A stretch of 59,009 bases of DNA from Nanobdellota archaeon. GTDB lineage: Archaea; Nanobdellota; Nanobdellia; Pacearchaeales; GW2011-AR1. Position 1 is the stretch's first letter. Each line of letters starts with the position of its first letter. The notes under the pieces were generated by a model. That model had not been told where the DNA came from, searched no databases, and worked only from the letters and a program-made list of their open reading frames with translations. Location: contig JAKADZ010000005.1 in NCBI GenBank assembly GCA_021818475.1, positions 1 to 59,009 of the forward strand. Reading direction: 5' to 3'. Shown piece after piece: positions 1 to 9,262 of the stretch. Made by a program: the position numbers and the translations under genes.

Positions 1-1
1 A

Positions 2-748
2 AGCATTTTAAACTCAGGCAAATCAACCGGCGACGGTGTTTATACAATTGACCCTGACGGATTTGGTCCTGAAAGTTCTATCCAGGTTTATTGTGACATG
101 ACTACTGACGGCGGAGGATGGACTTTGTTGATGAAAGCAGCACAGGGGACTACATTCAATTACAATTCAAATTATTGGACAACTAATAATACTCTAAACC
201 CCAGTGATTTAACTCTGAATAGCGGAGATGCAAAATATGATTCATTTAACCAACTTCCTGTGAAAGATTTAATGGCTAAATGGCCTGATATTCCAGGTGG
301 ATGGACTTGGATTCAAACTAATTTTAATGGTGGAACTGCAACTTTCTTGCCTAACTTTTTTTCCACAACTACTTCTTCAATGAATCCAGGGGGAAGCGGC
401 AAATTTATTCAGGATGCAAAAACTTTCAGCGGATGGCAGGCAGGAATTTTTTCAAGCCAAAAAGATATTAGATTTTATGGGTTTAATTATAACCCTAATC
501 CTACCTTTGGTTCTATCAATCCAAGTTACCTGAATTCTAAAGTTCGATGGGGATTTGGCTGGAATGAAAATGGAGAAGGATTATATCCAAGCAGTGGTTC
601 TGGCAGTTATCTTGGGAGTAATGATGTCAGCGGAGGAATAGGGATGGATTCTAATTTTGGAAGTTATTCTGCCGGAGATAAGGTAAATTGTTGTCAGGAT
701 AATACGGGAATTAACCGGGCTGCAAGAGTTGAGATTTACGGAAGATAA
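2..748 (+). CDS. Fibrinogen-like (FReD) domain surface protein, 5' end outside window
   Basis: Open frame runs from base 2 ([35 protein letters not shown]), matching the fibrinogen-domain signature also seen at 9239-10357; stop at 748. Confidence 0.75.
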   Translation, partial: SILNSGKSTGDGVYTIDPDGFGPESSIQVYCDMTTDGGGWTLLMKAAQGTTFNYNSNYWTTNNTLNPSDLTLNSGDAKYDSFNQLPVKDLMAKWPDIPGGWTWIQTNFNGGTATFLPNFFSTTTSSMNPGGSGKFIQDAKTFSGWQAGIFSSQKDIRFYGFNYNPNPTFGSINPSYLNSKVRWGFGWNENGEGLYPSSGSGSYLGSNDVSGGIGMDSNFGSYSAGDKVNCCQDNTGINRAARVEIYGR

Positions 749-1030
749 TTATTTTACTGTAAATAATCTATTGTCTTTGACGTCGAAAATATCCAGTCTT
801 ACTCCAGAATCAATCCAGCCATGTGCATAATTTAAAGCAGCGAATGCATTCACGAAATCTCCTTTTTTCTCAAAGTGTTTCGCATCTGAAAGATAATTCT
901 CTGCCATTTCTATTATTTCTTTGGCATAATTTTCCTTTCCTTTGATTATATTTTTCTTAACTTCTTTTAAGGCAGTTGATGTAATCGTGAAATATTTTTC
1001 AAGTTTTTCTTTTGTAATTTTATCCATCAT
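749..1030 (-). CDS. DUF357-like small helical protein
   Basis: 93 aa ORF, helical, ...YAKEIIEMAENYLSDAKHFEKKGDFVNAFAALNYAHGWIDSGVRL, resembles archaeal DUF357. Confidence 0.6.
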   Translation of the reverse strand: MMDKITKEKLEKYFTITSTALKEVKKNIIKGKENYAKEIIEMAENYLSDAKHFEKKGDFVNAFAALNYAHGWIDSGVRLDIFDVKDNRLFTVK

Positions 1031-1103
1031 ATTATAAAAATGAATTAATTCTTTATAAAAGTTTCAAAGATATATTTAAATAGAATATTTCATATAATTA
1101 ATT

Positions 1104-1877
1104 ATGAAATCAAAAAGAGGAAAGAGCAAGTTATTTGCAAGTATAGGGATTGGATTGATTATTCTGTTAATTACCGGCGTTTTGATGACTGCAGAGACTG
1201 GCAATGTTGCTCAGACTGCCCAAAATAAAACAGATGGAAGTATCTCTGGCGATGTTCAGAATTATGTTGAAAATTTCGTCGAGAAAAAAGGAATCGATGC
1301 AGATAAAATAAATAATATTACACAGGTTGATTTTAACAGCCTTCCAAAAGAAGTGAATATACAAAATGTAAACAACAACAATCTTGCTATTTATCAGATA
1401 AATTATAATAAATCTTCAAGTTCTCAGGATAAAGTTTTTGTAATAACTTATTCTGTTGATAAATTAAAGTCTCAAGGAGATTTAATTGTCAGTCAGGACA
1501 AGAGAGAGTTCCTTAATTTTGGATTTGCCGGAGAGTCAAATAATTCTGAATTCCTCAAGACCTCAACAGGCGTCGATAGCAGTTTAGAAAAAGGATATGT
1601 AATGATGAGAAGCGGAAGCATAACCGGAATTTCCACAAGTCTTGAATTCATACAGGGAGCAGGAAATGCAGAGATTATAATTTACAAAAATGGAGAACCA
1701 ATCCAGTTCGGAAATTCATTTGTCGTTGAATCGGATGGAGTGAAGACCGATTATGAAGTCCAATCCAAAGGAACTGTAACTTTCGAACCCGGGGATGTGA
1801 TCTCTGCTTATGTAAAAGTTTCCGACGGGGTTTTATGGGAGGATGCAAATACCCTTGTTGAGATAACGACTGATTAA
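1104..1877 (+). CDS. Membrane-anchored extracellular protein, unknown function
   Basis: 257 aa; basic N-terminus plus single TM helix, then soluble ectodomain. Confidence 0.65.
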   Translation: MKSKRGKSKLFASIGIGLIILLITGVLMTAETGNVAQTAQNKTDGSISGDVQNYVENFVEKKGIDADKINNITQVDFNSLPKEVNIQNVNNNNLAIYQINYNKSSSSQDKVFVITYSVDKLKSQGDLIVSQDKREFLNFGFAGESNNSEFLKTSTGVDSSLEKGYVMMRSGSITGISTSLEFIQGAGNAEIIIYKNGEPIQFGNSFVVESDGVKTDYEVQSKGTVTFEPGDVISAYVKVSDGVLWEDANTLVEITTD

Positions 1878-1915
1878 TCAGAAATATTTTTAAACTAAAC
1901 TTATCTAAATTATAA

Positions 1916-2185
1916 ATGGCAAAAGATAAAAGAGATAAATTAATCATTGCTTTGGTTGTGGTAATTGTTCTTTTATTGGGTTTTCTTGCTTATCTGTTCC
2001 TGATAAGACCTGCAATTTCGGGTTATGTTGTTCAGGCGCAGAATCAGGGAATTCAATATACAATTTACTCAATTGCACAGGAAGCGTCAACCTGTAAAAC
2101 AGTTTCTTTACCCGTAGGAAATCAAACAATGGATTTAGTATGGGTGAAATGTCTGCAGATAGCTCCGGGCAACGAGACTAAATAA
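1916..2185 (+). CDS. Small single-TM protein, unknown
   Basis: 89 aa; N-terminal TM LIIALVVVIVLLLGFLAYLFLI. Confidence 0.6.
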   Translation: MAKDKRDKLIIALVVVIVLLLGFLAYLFLIRPAISGYVVQAQNQGIQYTIYSIAQEASTCKTVSLPVGNQTMDLVWVKCLQIAPGNETK

Positions 2186-2320
2186 TTTAGTTTTTAATTT
2201 ATTTTTATTCATTCGTTCAATGAAAAGAAGAAATAAATTCGGTATCTTCTGTTTATTCTTGGAAAAATTTAAATAGATTTGTTTATTTTATTAATTACCC
2301 TACAAGGATAATAAAAAGAG

Positions 2321-3982
2321 ATGGTGTATAAAAAGTACATTAAAAGAAATGGAAAATTTTACGGACCGTATATTTATAATAGCCGTAGGGTAAACGGTAA
2401 AGTCATTTCTGAATATCACGGCGTTGATAAAAAAGATTACAGAAAATTTATCCTCCCTGCATTTGGAATTTTATTTTTAATTTTTATTGCTTTTTTTATG
2501 ATCAATTTTAAGGGAAAAATAAGCGGAAATGTGATTGCGAATTCTGAAGTAAATATTTCTTCCCAAAATTCTCTTATTTACCCTCCAGTTTATTTTACTT
2601 TAATTTCTCACCAAACCGCTGCTGCTGAAAACTCAAACCAATCAAATCAGAATGAATCTGCACAAATTTCTTCAAATACTCCTTCGGAGAATCAATCCTC
2701 TTCAGATTCTTCTATGAACAATTCATCTGCCTTAAATCCTGATTCATCAAACTCAACTCAATCACAAACAAATTCATCACAGATAGTTACGCAACAAAAT
2801 TCCAGCTCTTCATCTGTTCCGATAAACTCTTCAACTTCCCCTTCAACTGATGCAGGTTCATCATCAACTGCCTCTGATTCTTCTTTGACTACTTCTGCAG
2901 TTTCTTCAACCACTTCTCCTGACACTTCAAGTTCAACTGCTTCATCAACTACTCCTTCAACAGAACAAACTTCTTCAACTCAGACAGCACAATCTTCATC
3001 ATCAACTCCTTCACAAACTTCTGAACCAACTACAACTTCACAATCTTCAACTTCCCCTTCAACTGATGCAGGTTCATCATCAACTGCTTCTGATTCTTCT
3101 TTGACTACTTCTGCAGTTTCTTCAACTACTTCTCCTGACACTTCAAGTTCAACTGCTTCATCAACTACTCCTTCAACAGAACAAACTTCTTCAACTCCGA
3201 CAGCACAATCTTCATCATCAACTCCTTCACAAACTTCTGAACCAACTACAACTTCACAATCTTCAACTTCCCCTTCAACTGATGCAGGTTCATCATCAAC
3301 TGCCTCTGATTCTTCCAGTTCTTCAGCTTCAAATGCAGATAGCGGAGCCGGTGCACCAATAACCGGAGGAGTTATTTCTAACCTTCTAAAAACTGTTTCA
3401 AATTTCTTTCTCGGCCTTTTGAGACCAACAGGAATGGCTGTTTCAAATCCTTCTGATAAAACAATCAATGGGGAGGTTTCTGTCGGCAATCCTTTTACTT
3501 ATACTCTTTCCCAGGGAGAATCAGTTCAGTTGGTTCCTGGAAGTGTGAAGACAGATACCAAATCTCTTCCTGATAGTGCCATAGTTATTTCTTTTAATGG
3601 TAATAATGTTTTAATTGAGACAAATTACTCCGAGTTAAATACTCCAAATATCCAGAATCAGACTCAGACTAATATAAGCCAAACTAATTCCACTCAGGCT
3701 ATTATAAATTTTGATGTTGCCCCTCTTACCTCTGATGAAGAAAAAATTTTGGAAAATCAGTTTGGAAATTATTCAATTGAAACCACGAAATCTGAATTAT
3801 TTAATGGAAAATATATCCTCGGATACCAGCTTGGCGATTATAACATTGAATACTCTTATGATCCTTCAATAAATAATGAAACTTTGAAAACACAAATTGA
3901 GAATGATAAAATCAAATGGCTCAGAGATATAGTTAATCAGATTTCTAAAAAAACCGTTGAGCCCCAAAATTATTCGATTTAA
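2321..3982 (+). CDS. Ser/Thr-rich repeat surface protein with N-terminal RNGKFYGPY-type motif and one TM helix
   Basis: 553 aa; TM near residue 55, then Ser/Thr-rich low-complexity stalk with 72-aa tandem repeats, then a globular C-terminus. Confidence 0.75.
   Translation: MVYKKYIKRNGKFYGPYIYNSRRVNGKVISEYHGVDKKDYRKFILPAFGILFLIFIAFFMINFKGKISGNVIANSEVNISSQNSLIYPPVYFTLISHQTAAAENSNQSNQNESAQISSNTPSENQSSSDSSMNNSSALNPDSSNSTQSQTNSSQIVTQQNSSSSSVPINSSTSPSTDAGSSSTASDSSLTTSAVSSTTSPDTSSSTASSTTPSTEQTSSTQTAQSSSSTPSQTSEPTTTSQSSTSPSTDAGSSSTASDSSLTTSAVSSTTSPDTSSSTASSTTPSTEQTSSTPTAQSSSSTPSQTSEPTTTSQSSTSPSTDAGSSSTASDSSSSSASNADSGAGAPITGGVISNLLKTVSNFFLGLLRPTGMAVSNPSDKTINGEVSVGNPFTYTLSQGESVQLVPGSVKTDTKSLPDSAIVISFNGNNVLIETNYSELNTPNIQNQTQTNISQTNSTQAIINFDVAPLTSDEEKILENQFGNYSIETTKSELFNGKYILGYQLGDYNIEYSYDPSINNETLKTQIENDKIKWLRDIVNQISKKTVEPQNYSI
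2828..3313 (+). repeat. 216-bp (72-aa) in-frame tandem repeat, two full copies plus a partial third
   Basis: TCTTCAACTTCCCCTTCAACTGATGCAGG starts at 2828, 3044 and 3260 (spacing 216). Confidence 0.9.
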
Positions 3983-4673
3983 CAGCAGGTATTTGTGGAG
4001 TTTGGGAAGTTGGACGCTGAGGAACCATTTTTCGGATAACAAATCTTGAACCTACTATTTTTGAGATTACTGCTGACAGGACTAAATTACCAACGACAAC
4101 TCTGTAAACTCCTTCTGTAACCGGGATTTTTGAAGTCTTTGAGAATTTATCTATTATTTCATCTATTTCCTCTTTTGTAAGGATAATTCCTGTTGGTTTT
4201 GTTCCCATGCTGCCAGCTACCACAACATTATCATCAGGATTTCCTTCAATTGTCCTGACTGCAGGATCACTGATTAGGGGATTTATTTTTTGCAGATCTA
4301 TTTCTGCTTTTTGTATTGAAGCACCTGTTGGTCTTAAATATTCCAAATGTGCAGGCAACCTTGGTTCAGGTATGATTAATGGCGCTCTGGCAATAGGACG
4401 TTTTTGCGGGATAATTTGTTTAGTAACCGGGCTTATAATCTGTACCGGTCTTTCTTTTTTAACTTTCAGGATTTCTTTCAGTTCTTCTAATCTCTCCTGA
4501 GGGATATTTTGTTTTACTTCAAAAGTTGAAGGTATTTTTTCTTTTTTCCCTTCTTCCAATTCTATTATCCTTTGCAATCTGATTATATCCTGTTTCCCGG
4601 AATGCCTTATCAATTCTTTTGTAAACGCCAATAAAAAAATTTTTTGAAAATTACTAGAAGATATGTTTTCCAT
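3945..4673 (-). CDS. Hypothetical protein
   Basis: 242 aa ORF, converges on and overlaps the 3' end of 2321-3982; adjacent to 4675-5106 in an apparent operon. Confidence 0.6.
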   Translation of the reverse strand: MENISSSNFQKIFLLAFTKELIRHSGKQDIIRLQRIIELEEGKKEKIPSTFEVKQNIPQERLEELKEILKVKKERPVQIISPVTKQIIPQKRPIARAPLIIPEPRLPAHLEYLRPTGASIQKAEIDLQKINPLISDPAVRTIEGNPDDNVVVAGSMGTKPTGIILTKEEIDEIIDKFSKTSKIPVTEGVYRVVVGNLVLSAVISKIVGSRFVIRKMVPQRPTSQTPQIPAVKSNNFGAQRFF

Positions 4674-4674
4674 T

Positions 4675-5106
4675 CTACTCTTCCATTATACTTTGAATTT
4701 TCTGGTTCTGTGGACTTTTCTGAATCATTTGCTGAGGGGGAATATTCCTCGGCTGCTGGGCAGGAACATTTCTTGGAGGAATCTGTGCAGGCTGCTGTTC
4801 TTCCGGCTGATTCATCTCGTGAAGCAGAGTAATCCCTCTGGCTATTATTTTATTCTGTTCTAATAAATTGTCTAACTTTTGCGATACTTCCTTTTCTCCT
4901 ATTGAGAAATCTTTTTCTGCTAAACTTTTTGCAGATATTTCAAATAATTCCAACAATTTTGAAATTTGCGTTGAAAGACTTTCAAATTTGACTGCAAGAT
5001 TGGTCATAACTTTCTGCAATGAAACAAAATTTTCTATAAGAACTTGTTCAACACTTTCAGAATCCTGACTGACCTTTTTTTTCACAACCTCTTTTTTTTT
5101 AGCCAT
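4675..5106 (-). CDS. Hypothetical coiled-coil protein with Gln/Pro-rich tail
   Basis: 143 aa, heptad-like helix then PQQ/NIPPQQ tail. Confidence 0.55.
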   Translation of the reverse strand: MAKKKEVVKKKVSQDSESVEQVLIENFVSLQKVMTNLAVKFESLSTQISKLLELFEISAKSLAEKDFSIGEKEVSQKLDNLLEQNKIIARGITLLHEMNQPEEQQPAQIPPRNVPAQQPRNIPPQQMIQKSPQNQKIQSIMEE

Positions 5107-5145
5107 ATTATCTAAAAGATTTTTTTATTTATAAAATTTTGTTAT

Positions 5146-7566
5146 TCAGAAGATATCTAAACTTTTTCCATTGCCTGAGTTTTCATCAGGATTGAAAGGT
5201 TCAATTTCTTCTGTATAATATTCTTCCTTGTTTTCTACTCCGTTTATTTTTGGACTCCCTCCTTTACTTGTTGTCTTTTCTTTAGGCTGATATTGCCTTT
5301 CTCCTTCTCCCATTTGATTTTCTATCTCGAGAATATAATCTGAAATTTCTTTTGCTACGTCTGCATTTACACTTATGCTGTCTATTCCGTGTTCTACAAG
5401 GAATTTTACCATTTCTTTTTTGCTCCCTGCCTGCCCGCAAATGCTTGTTTCAACATTATTCCTCTTGCATACCCTTATTACAAATTCTAGCTGATATAAT
5501 ACTGCAGGATGCATTTCATTATACAACTGCTGAACTTGTTCATTTCCCCTGTCAACTGCAAGAATATACTGGGTCAGGTCATTTGTTCCGAATGAAATAA
5601 ATTTGATTCCTTCTTCGCACAATTCTCTTATCATCTGAACTGCGGCGGGTGTTTCTACCATAATTCCCAACTTTACTTCCTGAAAATTAATTTCTTTAAG
5701 GAACTCTTTTACTTTTTGAACTTCTTCAACAGAGATTATTTGTGGCATCATAACCCCAATTTTTTTTCCTGTTTCTGAAACTCTCTTCAAGGCTTTTAAT
5801 TCTGCTTTTAATATTTCAGGATTCTTTAATCCATACCTTATTCCATGCATTCCCAGCATAGGATTAACTTCAATTCCCGGCGCTCCCTCGAGATTTTGGA
5901 ATTCATCACTTCTGATATCTGAAGTTCTTACCCACAGCTCGTCGAAGAATTTAGCAATTCCTGAAAGTCCATTATAAATTAATTCTTCATAATCATTAAT
6001 TTTATTATTTTTCAAAAATGAAGCTGGGTGCTTTCCCGATTCAGCGATTATTCCTTCTATTCTTGTCAAACCTACTTCTTTTATTCCTGACTTTGATGCC
6101 CTTTCAGCGAAACTTGGAAGGTCAACTATTACCTTTACTTTTGTTTTTGTCTTTGCGGTTATCGGGATAATTTCTTTCTGCTTTGTTTCTGCAACTTTGC
6201 CTGAATAAACTTTTCCTGAAGCTCCATCGACAGTGATCCATTCTCCTTCTTTTAATTTTGATGTTGCGTTTCCTGTGCCTACGACAGCAGGAATTCCCAT
6301 CTCTCTTGAAACAATTGCCGCGTGAGCAGTTAATCCCCCTTCATCTGTGACGATTGCAGCTGATTTTTGCATGCTTACTACCATGTCTGGATTTGTCATC
6401 GTTGTTACTAATATATCCCCATTACTTATTTTTTCCAAATCTTCAAGGGTCTTTACTATCTTTACTTTTCCTGAACCTACTCCTGGTGAAGCTCCGAGTC
6501 CGGTTAGTATAACTTCCCCTTCAACTTTTCCTTCTTCAACTTTTTTCCCTATCGTTGTGACTGCTCTTGTCTGCACGACGTAGATATCATCTCCTTCAAT
6601 TGCCCATTCTATATCCTGCGGTTTTTTATAATGGTCTTCTAATCTTAAAGAAATTTCTGCCAGTCTTTTTATTTCATGGTCTTTTAAAACCTGCATATTT
6701 GATTTTTCTTCGCTAAGTTTAACTGTCTTTTGCCCTCCTCCTGAATCTCGGGTTATTGCTATTTTTTTGTCTGAAATTTTCTTATCTAAAATTTCTAAAT
6801 CCTGGGATATTACATATTTATCCGGGGTTATCATTCCAGAGACTATTCCCTCCCCTAATCCAAACACCGCTTCCAGAATAATATTTGGGCTTTGATTTGT
6901 CGGATCTTTTGAAAATATAACTCCTGATTTTTCCGAATCCACCATACGCTGAATAACAACTGCAAGACTTGCTTTTACATGCTCAAATCCTTTTTTATGA
7001 CGATAATAAACTGCTCTTGCAGTAAATAATGACGCAAAACATTTTTTTATGCTGAGCAATAATTCTGCATTTCCCTTTACATTCAGGAATGTTTCCTGCT
7101 GTCCTGCAAAACTTGCATCTGCCAAATCTTCTGTTGTTGCAGAACTTCTGACTGCCACAAAAATTGGTTCTGATGTTTTTAATATTTCGAGAATTGTTCC
7201 CTTTACATTTTTTACATTATTTGTATCAAGGAGTTCATATGATTCCAAAATTTCATCCTCCATCTCCTTTGGCAGTTTTGCTTTTACAATCATTTCTCTT
7301 ATTTCTTCTGATTTGTCCTCGAGATCTTTTGTATTTTCATATTCTATTCCTGCGATGATACTATCTATCTTTTCTTTTAATCCTGCACTTTTGATGAAAT
7401 AATCATAAGCCTGTGCAGTTATCACAAATCCGGGGGGAACATTTACTTTTGCATTATAAATCTCCGCTAAGTTTGAACCTTTTCCTCCAGCGACGGCGCC
7501 AGAGTCCTTATTCAGTTCAGAAAACCATTTTACAAAATCCACTTTATCATCCCTTTTTTCGTTCAT
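5146..7566 (-). CDS. ppsA: Phosphoenolpyruvate synthase
   Basis: GGKGSNLAEI N-terminus, phospho-His motif GGLTAHAAIVSREMGIPAVVG, catalytic TSICGQAGS; ~50-aa charged C-terminal extension. Confidence 0.95.
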   Translation of the reverse strand: MNEKRDDKVDFVKWFSELNKDSGAVAGGKGSNLAEIYNAKVNVPPGFVITAQAYDYFIKSAGLKEKIDSIIAGIEYENTKDLEDKSEEIREMIVKAKLPKEMEDEILESYELLDTNNVKNVKGTILEILKTSEPIFVAVRSSATTEDLADASFAGQQETFLNVKGNAELLLSIKKCFASLFTARAVYYRHKKGFEHVKASLAVVIQRMVDSEKSGVIFSKDPTNQSPNIILEAVFGLGEGIVSGMITPDKYVISQDLEILDKKISDKKIAITRDSGGGQKTVKLSEEKSNMQVLKDHEIKRLAEISLRLEDHYKKPQDIEWAIEGDDIYVVQTRAVTTIGKKVEEGKVEGEVILTGLGASPGVGSGKVKIVKTLEDLEKISNGDILVTTMTNPDMVVSMQKSAAIVTDEGGLTAHAAIVSREMGIPAVVGTGNATSKLKEGEWITVDGASGKVYSGKVAETKQKEIIPITAKTKTKVKVIVDLPSFAERASKSGIKEVGLTRIEGIIAESGKHPASFLKNNKINDYEELIYNGLSGIAKFFDELWVRTSDIRSDEFQNLEGAPGIEVNPMLGMHGIRYGLKNPEILKAELKALKRVSETGKKIGVMMPQIISVEEVQKVKEFLKEINFQEVKLGIMVETPAAVQMIRELCEEGIKFISFGTNDLTQYILAVDRGNEQVQQLYNEMHPAVLYQLEFVIRVCKRNNVETSICGQAGSKKEMVKFLVEHGIDSISVNADVAKEISDYILEIENQMGEGERQYQPKEKTTSKGGSPKINGVENKEEYYTEEIEPFNPDENSGNGKSLDIF

Positions 7567-7610
7567 AAAATAGAAAATGAAATGCAGTTAATAAATATTT
7601 TCCTCAACTC

Positions 7611-7765
7611 AAGTCCTTATTCGTTTTCCCTCCCAACTCGAGCCCTCGCAAATGCAATCAAAAATTTACCCGCAATGCGAAAACTCTCGCCCACCCAAAA
7701 GGAAATTTGTTAATAGGAAAAAGAATTTAATGATATACTCAATCGAAAAAGAGGTGATAAATATT
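7611..7765. repeat. Dispersed intergenic repeat, locus A (CCCACCCAAAAGGAAATT..TTAATAGGAAAAAG..AAAAAGAGGTGATAAA)
   Basis: Shares motifs with 32616-32690, 49731-50098 and 50885-50965. Confidence 0.55.
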
Positions 7766-7776
7766 TTATCTAAGAA

Positions 7777-8163
7777 TTAATTATCAGGAGAATCAAGGAA
7801 TTGTTTTCTTTTTTCTATTTCTAAAATTAATCTCCTTCCTAAATAAGACATTTCTCCTTGATGTAATCTTCTAACGCTAATTATATGTTTTGTTTCAGAA
7901 TTTCCACTTAAACCTTCTCTTAGTCTGAAATAATCTTTTCCCCCTTCCTGTTCGGGTTGACTTATTATATCATAATCTGATTTTGTTCCGACCATATCTT
8001 CAGCTATTTTTCTCGCAATTTCATCTAAAAGATCATAGCTACTTCCATTAATCTCTACTTCTCTTTTATTAAACTTTTTTGAATACATATATTTGGGAGA
8101 AAATTCCGGGCTCCATTCTACTTCAATAACATTAAACAAGAATCTATTTTCATCTAATGACAT
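7777..8163 (-). CDS. Hypothetical protein
   Basis: 128 aa ORF with coding-like composition. Confidence 0.5.
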   Translation of the reverse strand: MSLDENRFLFNVIEVEWSPEFSPKYMYSKKFNKREVEINGSSYDLLDEIARKIAEDMVGTKSDYDIISQPEQEGGKDYFRLREGLSGNSETKHIISVRRLHQGEMSYLGRRLILEIEKRKQFLDSPDN

Positions 8164-8215
8164 AAAAATAAATTTGCTTTTCTATTTAAAAGAATTCTTG
8201 TTCTTGAAAATATAT

Positions 8216-8470
8216 TCAGAAAACTCCGTATTTTAATCTCTCGACGTGTTGTTTCACTTTTTCAATTTCTCCTTTTTTGCACAAATCGTATGGGCGTTTT
8301 TCTTCAAGGAGTGCACATGGAGTATAAAAAAATTCACGCGCTTCTGATTCATCTCCTTCACACAAATCAAGAATTTCTTTTAGCAATTCTTTGCCCGCTA
8401 ATCTTTTCATTTCTCGAGTAAGAAAAAAATCAAATACTGGAACTTTTTTCAATAAATCATTAATTTTCAT
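8216..8470 (-). CDS. Hypothetical protein
   Basis: 84 aa ORF directly downstream of the ferredoxin gene. Confidence 0.5.
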   Translation of the reverse strand: MKINDLLKKVPVFDFFLTREMKRLAGKELLKEILDLCEGDESEAREFFYTPCALLEEKRPYDLCKKGEIEKVKQHVERLKYGVF

Positions 8471-8644
8471 TTATTCAGAAATTGCACTTACCGGGCAATT
8501 GTCTATAGCTTCCTTAACACAGGGGATCTTTTTCTGTGCTTTTACCATCGCTTTTCCGTCTTTGCCCATTGCAAAAACTTCCTTGCAGATAGAACTGCAT
8601 AAACCACAGCCGATACATTTCTCTTTGTCTATCTTAATCACCAT
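8471..8644 (-). CDS. Small 4Fe-4S ferredoxin (57 aa, absent from ORF track)
   Basis: Translated by hand: MVIKIDKEKCIGCGLCSSICKEVFAMGKDGKAMVKAQKKIPCVKEAIDNCPVSAISE*; CxxCxxC..C pattern. Confidence 0.85.
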   Translation of the reverse strand: MVIKIDKEKCIGCGLCSSICKEVFAMGKDGKAMVKAQKKIPCVKEAIDNCPVSAISE

Positions 8645-8694
8645 ATTTTATCTAGACTAACAAAGTTTATAAATTTATTTTTCATATCCTTATT

Positions 8695-9246
8695 ATGATT
8701 GAATGGATAATTTTAGGAATTATTGTTTTAGTTGTATTGGTATTCTTCACTTATTTTAACAGATTTGCAGTTTTAGGAAACAGAATTGATAATTCACTAA
8801 GCCAGATTGATGTTCAGTTAAAGAGAAGAGCAGACTTGATTCCAAATTTAATCGAGACAGTTAAAGGTTATGCTAAACATGAAACTGCTGCGATAAAAAC
8901 AGTTACAGAAGCAAGAAAGGCTCTGGTTGCTGCAGAGAATGTTGAGAAGAAAGTAAAAGCAAATGAAAAACTTGAATCTGCATTAAAGTCAATTTTTGCA
9001 ATAGCTGAAAATTATCCTAATTTAAAAGCTAATGAAAACTTTCTTGAACTGCAAAGAGAACTTACAACTACCGAGGATAAAATTTCTTATGCGAGACAAT
9101 ATTACAATGACAGCATCCTTTCTTACAACACTTTATGCACAACGATGCCAGGATTATTTTTCGCTAATCTTTACGGAAAAAAGAAAAGAGAATATTTACA
9201 GATTGCTGCAAAGGAAAGAGAACCTGTAAAAGTAAAATTTGATTAA
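8695..9246 (+). CDS. lemA: LemA family protein
   Basis: N-terminal TM, NRFAVLGNRIDNSLSQIDVQLKRRADLIPNLIETVKGYAKHE, and YNTLCTTMPGLFFANL. Confidence 0.92.
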   Translation: MIEWIILGIIVLVVLVFFTYFNRFAVLGNRIDNSLSQIDVQLKRRADLIPNLIETVKGYAKHETAAIKTVTEARKALVAAENVEKKVKANEKLESALKSIFAIAENYPNLKANENFLELQRELTTTEDKISYARQYYNDSILSYNTLCTTMPGLFFANLYGKKKREYLQIAAKEREPVKVKFD

Positions 9247-9262
9247 GAAAAGAAGTTCTAAA

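Noticed and set aside
2828-3313. CRISPR or satellite repeat
   Set aside because: In-frame protein repeat within a CDS.
2980-3489. 169-aa antisense ORF (Glu/Val-rich)
   Set aside because: Mirror of the Ser/Thr repeat region on the other strand; low-complexity composition is a by-product of TCA/TCT/ACT codons.
8391-8660. 89-aa plus-strand ORF
   Set aside because: Antisense to the ferredoxin gene with clear CxxCxxC motif on the minus strand.
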